Shown here piece by piece: positions 1-4,830 of a stretch of DNA of 6,554 nt. Numbering within the stretch: position 1 is the first letter of the stretch; each line of letters starts with the position of its first letter. The DNA is from Candidatus Zixiibacteriota bacterium. Its GTDB lineage: Bacteria > Zixibacteria > MSB-5A5 > GN15 > FEB-12. Position numbers and translations under genes: made by a program. The notes under the pieces were generated by a model. It worked only from the letters and a program-made list of their open reading frames with translations. It ran no database searches and had not been told where the DNA came from. The DNA lies in the NCBI GenBank assembly GCA_023132995.1, contig JAGLXI010000113.1, positions 1-6,554 of the forward strand, written 5' to 3'.

Positions 1-1209
1 CGCCTGTTGAAGCGGGGATTGATATCGGGCCTTCTGGCGGCGGGAGTAAACGTATCGGATCTCGAGATGCTGCCTATCCCAGTCGTACGGTACGGTTTGA
101 GCCGCGGCAACTACAAATCGGGTATCTACATCCGTCACAACCCCCAGGACTACCGCCAGATCGACTGCATTTGCTTCGACGGGTCAGGTCTTGATCTCCC
201 CACGGTGACATCGAAGAAAGTCGAGCGGATGTATTTCGGCGAGGATTTCGAGCGGGCTTCGCTGGACAACATCGGCTATCTGGACATGCCGGAGCGGGTG
301 CTGGAAAATTACCGCGAGGACTTCATGGCCTCAATCGACGGCGACGTCATCAGGCGGGCCGGTTTCAAGATAGTCGTCGACCATTCCAACGGCGCCTCAA
401 GCCAGGTTTTCCCGACCCTGTTCTTCAATCTCGGGATCTCCGCCGTGGAATTGAATGCCAATTTGAACCCGCGTAAGTTTTCCGGCTCGCCGGATGCGGA
501 CAGCCAGGCCATTGTGCAACTGTCCTCGATTGTGACTTCACTCCACTGCGACGTCGGATTCCGGCTGAATCCCGCCGCCGAGAAGCTGTCGGTCGTGGAC
601 GAGACGGGCAAACCGGTCGACAGCCAGCTTCTCCTTTTAGTAATGACTGATCTATATCTGAGAACGCATAAGACCAGGAAGATGGCCGTTCCGGTGAGCG
701 CATCCATGGGTGTCGAGGAGATTGCCGAGGAACACGGGGTGGAGGTGATCCGGGTGGCTGATGACCACTTGGCCATGATGGAAGTTCGCCGCCGGGGCGA
801 GGCCGAGTTCGTTGGCGGCACCCGGGGCGGGTTCATATTCCCCGGTTTCCAGATGGGTGCTGATGCCATGCTTACGGCTGTCAAGCTGCTCGAACTGATG
901 GCTCGCAACAAGGTCCGTCTTGGCGACGCCCGACGGAAATTCGAACACCTCGTCCGGCAGGCCGTCTCGGTTCCGTGCCCCTGGTCAAAGAAGGGTACGG
1001 TCATGCGCCGACTCATCGTCGGTTCCGACGACCAGCAGCGACAGTTGATCGACGGCGTGCGCGTTTTCGATGAAGATGGCTGGGTTCTGGTGACGCCCGA
1101 CCGACTCACGGCGGCGTTCAATATCTTGGCTGAATCACACTCAACCGAAAAGACGGCCCGGCTGATTGAACGCTATCGCGCTCTTGTCGAGGAATCCCAA
1201 CTCAACTGA
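1..1209 (+). CDS. Phosphomannomutase-like protein, catalytically degenerate; 3' part of a probable sugar-nucleotidyltransferase/mutase fusion
   Basis: The reading frame is open from the first base, so the gene starts upstream; the TTG at position 7 is not a believable start because the family's Arg-Leu-Leu-Lys-Arg helix runs through it. About 402 residues are visible. They follow the phosphohexomutase fold: end of domain I with an HNP loop (133-144), domain II (about 340-630), domain III (about 680-910) and the C-terminal domain (about 980-1200). The layout fits the C-terminal half of fused mannose-1-phosphate guanylyltransferase/phosphomannomutase-type proteins, usually about 830 residues, but the nucleotidyltransferase half is not visible, so the fusion is inferred. 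The expected active-site residues are missing: the phosphoserine of the S-H-N-P loop is Arg (133-135), the DGDxDR metal loop reads NPAAEK (568-585), the GExSGH sugar loop reads GGTRGGF (814-834), and the RPSGTEP phosphate loop reads TPDRLTA (1093-1113). A scaffold or regulatory role is more likely than mutase activity. The gene converges with the glycosyltransferase on the other strand. Confidence 0.85.
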   Translation, partial: RLLKRGLISGLLAAGVNVSDLEMLPIPVVRYGLSRGNYKSGIYIRHNPQDYRQIDCICFDGSGLDLPTVTSKKVERMYFGEDFERASLDNIGYLDMPERVLENYREDFMASIDGDVIRRAGFKIVVDHSNGASSQVFPTLFFNLGISAVELNANLNPRKFSGSPDADSQAIVQLSSIVTSLHCDVGFRLNPAAEKLSVVDETGKPVDSQLLLLVMTDLYLRTHKTRKMAVPVSASMGVEEIAEEHGVEVIRVADDHLAMMEVRRRGEAEFVGGTRGGFIFPGFQMGADAMLTAVKLLELMARNKVRLGDARRKFEHLVRQAVSVPCPWSKKGTVMRRLIVGSDDQQRQLIDGVRVFDEDGWVLVTPDRLTAAFNILAESHSTEKTARLIERYRALVEESQLN

Positions 1210-1283
1210 CTTTGCTGCTGAAGTTGCCCGGCGCAGACCCCGCAGTCACCGGTGGTCTTGTGGCTTTCACCGGACATAGCCGG

Positions 1284-2417
1284 TCACCGCTCTCCGATTT
1301 GCTCCAACATCTGTTCCATTGCCGAGCACTGTTGCCGGTGTGAGTACTTCCGGATGGCGTCGATTGCCGCCTGCTTACCGAGTCGTGCCGCCAGCGCCCG
1401 ATCCCGGGCCAGTTTCAGGAGCGCTTCCGTCAATCGCTCCACATCCCGAGGTGGAACCAGCAACCCGCTTACATTATCCTCGATTATCTGAACCGTACCG
1501 CCTTCCGCCGTCCCGATCACCGGCAGCGAACACGCCATAGCCTCGATCGTCACCATACCGTAGGTCTCTGAATGCGACGCCATGACAAACATGTCCAGCG
1601 CGGCATAGGCGTACTCCACCTGGGGGAGGTACGGCCGCATGTGAACGCAGCCGGTCAGGTCTAAGCGCGCCACCAGTTCGCGCAAGTGGCGGCTGTAATC
1701 TGTCTCATCGTTGGCGGTTTTGTCGCCCACGACCAGAAGATGCAGCGGATGTCCGGCTGCGTGCACACCGGCACAGGCCCTGATCAGGACGTCCTGCCCC
1801 TTCTTGGGGTCAAGTCGGCCGATGACGCCCGCCAGCAGAACGTGATCGGGAAGGTCCAACCGCTGTCTGGCTGCTGCCTGCGCCGGTCGGTTGTCGGTGA
1901 ACCTCTCCAGTTCGATACCGAACGGGATGACGGATATTTTCCGGGGGTCAAGGCGGGTGGTCTGCGTGAGGCGCTCGGCGAACATCGGCAGGGGGGCGAC
2001 CCAGGCGTCCAGATGTTTGTACTCCCAGGTGTGAAAGAAATCCGTCTTGCGGCCGCCGACGTGCATATGTTGCAGGAGGATCAGTTTGAAAAAGCCGCCG
2101 GATGCCTTTTTGGCCAGCACCGATAGAAGCAGGTCCTTGCCGTAGTTTATTATCAGTCTCCGGACGTTATCTTTTCTGCAACGGCGAGCCAGACGTCGGG
2201 CGTTGACCAGATCACCGTACTTGAAATCCGAGACGATTCGACGAACGGTGATACCGCCCGCCCTGGCCTTCTCCGCCATGATCGACTCGGGATTCCCATA
2301 AAGCACAACCTCCCAGCCGCGATCCCTGAGCCAGACGGCCAGCCTGAGGACATTCATCTCCAGACCGCCCCACGATGTGGAAGCGCAGAGAAAACCGATG
2401 CGGTAGTCTTTGGACAT
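1284..2417 (-). CDS. Glycosyltransferase family 4 (GT-B fold)
   Basis: A 377-residue retaining glycosyltransferase of the GT4 family, which moves a sugar from a nucleotide donor onto a glycan or lipid-linked acceptor at the cytoplasmic side of the membrane. The N-terminal Rossmann domain opens with a short strand (YRIGFL, residues 5-10) and a glycine-containing acceptor loop SWGGLE (15-20). The C-terminal donor-binding domain has GRLDPKKG (200-207), with the Arg and Lys expected to contact donor phosphates. It also has the EX7E signature from E284 to E292, followed by a conserved Pro-Val-Ile-Gly-Thr segment. No signal peptide or membrane helix is seen. I chose the ATG at 2415-2417: it has a GAGG ribosome-binding site 8 nt upstream and puts the first strand at the usual distance from the start. 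An in-frame ATG at 2484-2486 would add 23 residues that do not look like part of the fold. Donor and acceptor cannot be told from sequence; surface polysaccharide is inferred from the neighbours. Confidence 0.92.
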   Translation of the reverse strand: MSKDYRIGFLCASTSWGGLEMNVLRLAVWLRDRGWEVVLYGNPESIMAEKARAGGITVRRIVSDFKYGDLVNARRLARRCRKDNVRRLIINYGKDLLLSVLAKKASGGFFKLILLQHMHVGGRKTDFFHTWEYKHLDAWVAPLPMFAERLTQTTRLDPRKISVIPFGIELERFTDNRPAQAAARQRLDLPDHVLLAGVIGRLDPKKGQDVLIRACAGVHAAGHPLHLLVVGDKTANDETDYSRHLRELVARLDLTGCVHMRPYLPQVEYAYAALDMFVMASHSETYGMVTIEAMACSLPVIGTAEGGTVQIIEDNVSGLLVPPRDVERLTEALLKLARDRALAARLGKQAAIDAIRKYSHRQQCSAMEQMLEQIGER

Positions 2418-2425
2418 TCCGGCTG

Positions 2426-2429
2426 CCTC
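2426..2429 (-). promoter_or_regulatory. Ribosome-binding site supporting the inner glycosyltransferase start
   Basis: On the - strand this reads GAGG, 8 nt before the ATG at 2415-2417. The two alternative in-frame ATGs (2484-2486 and 2466-2468) have no comparable Shine-Dalgarno match at good spacing; the outer one has only a GAGAG almost touching the start. This site decides the start choice. Confidence 0.5.
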
Positions 2430-2511
2430 GCGCGATCCTGCAGAAAACGACTCAGCAGTCGCCGACATTCCACAAGATCGCGTCATGCTCTCTCGTCAGT
2501 ATTATCGTCGA

Positions 2512-2527
2512 CAAGTATAGGTACTTG
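2512..2527. repeat. Perfect short inverted repeat overlapping the putative -10 box
   Basis: The sequence is a 6 bp inverted repeat, CAAGTA and TACTTG, around a 4-base centre. It covers the whole putative -10 hexamer of the glycosyltransferase promoter. As it lies upstream of the predicted transcription start, it would act as DNA rather than as an RNA hairpin, for example as a binding site for a dimeric regulator. No T-run follows on either strand, so it is not an intrinsic terminator. It could also be chance. Confidence 0.35.
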
Positions 2528-2542
2528 CCGGCGTCGTGACAA
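2514..2542 (-). promoter_or_regulatory. Putative sigma70-type promoter for the glycosyltransferase
   Basis: Read on the - strand, a TTGTCA box (2537-2542, 5 of 6 to consensus TTGACA) and a TATACT box (2514-2519, 5 of 6 to TATAAT) are separated by exactly 17 bp. Transcription would begin near 2507. That leaves a leader of about 20 nt to the outer ATG (2486) or about 90 nt to the preferred ATG (2417). The site lies between the small membrane protein gene and the glycosyltransferase, where an independent promoter makes sense. It is a consensus match only. Confidence 0.45.
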
Positions 2543-2605
2543 GGATTCCAAAGGGCGGGGGGAGGATCGGGCTGGCGCGGACGGTGTTAAATAAGCCCGC
2601 CGGGA

Positions 2606-2869
2606 TCACCGTGCTCCGGTATCGCCTGTGTCCCGTGCGACCGGGTCTTCTTCGGGGCGACCTTTGATGACAATAGCCACCGGAATGAGCACGCAGTAGC
2701 CGAGAACCAGCAGTACCGGCGCCAATGTGATCGAACCGTAGCCTAAAGCCACATACCCGATAACAATCACAACCATCGCCAGTCCGAAAATCAGGTAATT
2801 CCTCGGGCCGAACGGCCATTTGATCTCATCGTAGCCATCAGCAGATGGCTTTTGTGAATTGGTTGCCAT
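2606..2869 (-). CDS. Small two-helix membrane protein of unknown function
   Basis: An 87-residue protein. A polar N-terminus of about 23 residues, containing Lys-Trp-Pro-Phe at 17-20, leads to two hydrophobic segments at about 24-43 and 47-68. They are joined by a very short GYGS turn, so the protein should be a hairpin with both ends on the same side, probably cytoplasmic by the positive-inside rule. The tail (about 69-87) is charged and hydrophilic. The second helix carries a Leu-Ala-Pro motif and a Gly-Tyr-Cys-Val-Leu-Ile-Pro stretch; I recall similar small proteins, often annotated hypothetical or DUF3098-like, in FCB-group genomes, but cannot confirm this. A GAGG site 8 nt before the ATG supports the start. 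It sits 46 bp downstream of the ligase gene on the same strand, so cotranscription is likely. No enzymatic motif is visible. The coding call is firm, the function is not known. Confidence 0.8.
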   Translation of the reverse strand: MATNSQKPSADGYDEIKWPFGPRNYLIFGLAMVVIVIGYVALGYGSITLAPVLLVLGYCVLIPVAIVIKGRPEEDPVARDTGDTGAR

Positions 2870-2915
2870 AATATAAACCTCAAAAAAGTCAAAACCTGCC
2901 GATTGTCAAGACCTT

Positions 2916-4175
2916 TTAACAATCCACAACGTTCGGCCGGTCTCTCTTCTTATACCACGGCCACAACCCGGCCGCCCAGACAAACATCAGCATCTGCCGC
3001 ACCTCCTCATCGGCGAAGGTGGCTTCCACGAGGGAGGTAATGAAAAACACGATCGATCCCAGGAGGGCCGCCAGGCAGAAGCGCCGCTCGCCGTCGGAGA
3101 ATCTGCTGCTCCGCCAACCGACCCAGAAATAGCCCAGGACCAGAAGCCACATCCCGCCAAAGAAGGCCAGCCCCGGCAGTCCCGTAGTGGCAGCGATATT
3201 CAACAGGTCGTTGTGGGCGTGGACGTGTTTGCGGTAGTGGGGAATGTCCGGCCTCAGAAGCGCCGCGTAGGCAAACTCAAAGTTCCCCGCGCCAACCCCG
3301 AAAAGCGGATGTTCCCCGGCAATTACAAGGGAGTTTTCCCAGATAAACAGGCGGCCCCCCTCGTAGCCGACATCCAGGTCGTTCTTCTGGATATCTCCGA
3401 AACGTCCCACCAGCCCGGGTTGAGTCAGCACCACCAGGATGACGGCCACGACCAGTGTACCGAGGGTTGCCGTGAGATACTTCCGGCCAAGAAGCACTCC
3501 CCCTGCTACCAGCGTAACGCCGACCCCGACCGTAACGCCGCGGCTGTAGGTGAGAATAGTGACAATTACCGCCAGTACCGAGGCGGTCATCAGGAGAGTT
3601 CGCCTGTGCGGACTAAGGCGTCTGACACCGGCGATCCCCAGTCCGAAAAGGAATAGCGCCGCCGTACCGTAATAGTTGCCGAATGTCAGCCGGTGTGAAA
3701 AGCTGCCCCGCACCAGGTAACCGTAGTCGGGCGCAGCCACCGGAGGGGTGTCCTTGGTCCAGTGCAGTCCGGAGAAGTGTTGCATCAAGCCATAGATGGA
3801 AACAATCAGGACACCGACGGCGAAAGCCGTTACCAGATGTTCGCGGTAGCGCTCTTTCGCCAACAGGTATACACCGATGGGAACGATACAGAACAGCCAA
3901 TCTTCCTTGAGCATCCAGGCCGATCGAGCGGGCGTGTCACCAGCCAGGGCGGCGACGAACTCCCATGCGATGTAGGCGCCAATTAGAATATAGAATGGCT
4001 TAAGCGACGAAGCGAAGGGATTGTAGCGTGTGCCGACGGCGATAACGATAAACAGAACCAGCGCGAATCCCAGTGACACCTGGGCTAAGGCAATGGAGAA
4101 GGTAGATCCGAAAATGAAAAGGGCGAAAAAGAAGAAAAGGGCGTCATCCGGGCGCTGCCATCGCCGGGGATTCAT
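2916..4175 (-). CDS. O-antigen ligase/polymerase family membrane protein (WaaL/Wzy-like)
   Basis: A 419-residue multi-pass inner-membrane protein with about 11-12 hydrophobic segments spread over residues 11-251 and 327-409. It has one large non-membrane stretch (about 252-326) that should be the big periplasmic loop. This is the layout of the O-antigen ligase superfamily (Wzy_C domain), which moves or joins lipid-carrier-linked glycans in the periplasm. The family's loop signature is present: Gly-Arg-Leu-Phe-Ile-Trp at 274-279, then a Gly-Val-Gly-Ala-Gly-Asn-Phe motif at 293-299. The His-rich HVHAHND motif (317-323) matches the catalytic-His region of WaaL. TYSRG (209-213) supplies the conserved Arg expected before the loop. 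The ATG overlaps the gmhA stop codon by 4 bp (ATGA), indicating translational coupling; the only upstream purine-rich site is distant (about 13 nt). Ligase, polymerase and protein O-glycan transferase share this architecture and cannot be separated here. Confidence 0.9.
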   Translation of the reverse strand: MNPRRWQRPDDALFFFFALFIFGSTFSIALAQVSLGFALVLFIVIAVGTRYNPFASSLKPFYILIGAYIAWEFVAALAGDTPARSAWMLKEDWLFCIVPIGVYLLAKERYREHLVTAFAVGVLIVSIYGLMQHFSGLHWTKDTPPVAAPDYGYLVRGSFSHRLTFGNYYGTAALFLFGLGIAGVRRLSPHRRTLLMTASVLAVIVTILTYSRGVTVGVGVTLVAGGVLLGRKYLTATLGTLVVAVILVVLTQPGLVGRFGDIQKNDLDVGYEGGRLFIWENSLVIAGEHPLFGVGAGNFEFAYAALLRPDIPHYRKHVHAHNDLLNIAATTGLPGLAFFGGMWLLVLGYFWVGWRSSRFSDGERRFCLAALLGSIVFFITSLVEATFADEEVRQMLMFVWAAGLWPWYKKRDRPNVVDC

Positions 4176-4762
4176 CCGAAAAGACCACCCTCTACCAGTT
4201 CCACCAGGGCGTGGATTATAAACGTGTGCTCTTCCTGGATTCGCTGCGTCGATGTGTGCGGAACGATCAGTGACCGTTCGACCAGTTCGCCTACCCGGCC
4301 CCCCTGGCAGCCTAAGAGACCTGCGGTAAGTAGCCCGCGCTCGCGAGCCGTCTGGGTAGCTTTCACCACGTTGGCCGAGTTTCCCGACGTGGAAATGACA
4401 AAAAGCATGTCTCCCTTGGTGCCAAGCCCTTCCACCTGCCGGGCGAAGACATTCTCAAAGCCGAAATCGTTCGCAGCGGCGGTCATCACCGACGTATCCG
4501 TGCACAGAGAGATGGCCGGGAGCGACTGACGATTCCTGTCGGCCGTGAGTCGAACCACGAGTTCGGCCGCAAAATGCGAGGCGTCAGCCGCCGAGCCACC
4601 GTTGCCTGCTATTAGCAGTTTTCCCCCGGAACCGATTACTCCCGATATCACGGCCGCCATATCCAGAATCTGCGGGCCAATTCCCTCAACTACCGATTTG
4701 CGCAGAATAGCACTCTCGTCGGCCGCTCGTCTCAACCACGCCAGTTGTTCGTCTTTATTCAT
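4172..4762 (-). CDS. gmhA: Sedoheptulose-7-phosphate isomerase (phosphoheptose isomerase), SIS domain
   Basis: A 196-residue SIS-domain protein, close to the 192 residues of E. coli GmhA. The enzyme converts sedoheptulose 7-phosphate to D-glycero-D-manno-heptose 7-phosphate, the first step to ADP- or GDP-heptose for LPS core and other glycans; it is a cytoplasmic tetramer. The phosphate/sugar loop Gly-Asn-Gly-Gly-Ser-Ala-Ala-Asp is at 53-60 and the second SIS loop STSGNSAN at 124-131. The metal and catalytic residues known from E. coli align: H63 and E67 in the first helix, Q176 and H184 in the RIQEEH...H segment. The conserved Asn-Asp-Phe-Gly-Phe stretch is at 98-102. The start has a GGGAG site 11 nt upstream (4774-4778), a slightly long spacing. 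The gene lies 68 bp downstream of alaS and overlaps the ligase gene by 4 bp. DiaA-type SIS paralogues are similar in size, but the intact active site and the glycan neighbours favour GmhA. Confidence 0.92.
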   Translation of the reverse strand: MNKDEQLAWLRRAADESAILRKSVVEGIGPQILDMAAVISGVIGSGGKLLIAGNGGSAADASHFAAELVVRLTADRNRQSLPAISLCTDTSVMTAAANDFGFENVFARQVEGLGTKGDMLFVISTSGNSANVVKATQTARERGLLTAGLLGCQGGRVGELVERSLIVPHTSTQRIQEEHTFIIHALVELVEGGLFG

Positions 4763-4807
4763 AGAGCTGGTAACTCCCTGCGGTGTTGTTCAACTGATGG
4801 TTGACTG

Positions 4808-4821
4808 CTGTCCCCTGTCCC
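4808..4821. repeat. Two tandem copies of a 7 bp unit in the alaS-gmhA gap
   Basis: On the - strand the unit GGGACAG occurs twice in direct succession, just after the alaS stop codon. The rest of the 68 bp gap shows no convincing promoter or terminator, and only a weak 5 bp stem (TCAAC/GTTGA) further downstream. This is probably a minor slippage duplication without function. Confidence 0.4.
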
Positions 4822-4830
4822 TTTCCTGAA

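Noticed and set aside
309..1121. A 270-codon open frame on the - strand opposite the phosphomutase-like gene
   Set aside because: It lies wholly inside a well-supported gene. Its translation is rich in Ser, Arg and Thr with no recognisable domain, as expected for an antisense frame in GC-rich DNA.
1249..1273. Inverted repeat CCGGTG/CACCGG in the convergent gap, considered as a bidirectional terminator
   Set aside because: The stem is only 6 bp with a 13-base loop, there is no T-run on either side, and an overlapping 5 bp ACCGG/CCGGT stem competes with it.
2566..2602. Stem CGGGCT/AGCCCG downstream of the small membrane protein gene, considered as a terminator
   Set aside because: The loop is about 20 nt, the stem is short and no T-tract follows on the - strand.
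2502..2819. A 105-codon - strand frame overlapping the small membrane protein gene
   Set aside because: It is out of frame with the two-helix protein, which has the better ribosome-binding site and a clear membrane pattern; this frame gives an Arg-rich translation without structure.
2870..2915. A perfect TTGACA (- strand, 2904-2909) ahead of the small membrane protein gene, considered as a promoter
   Set aside because: No acceptable -10 box lies 16-18 bp downstream; that position is a T-run. The TATATT next to the ATG is 28 bp away and too close to the start codon.
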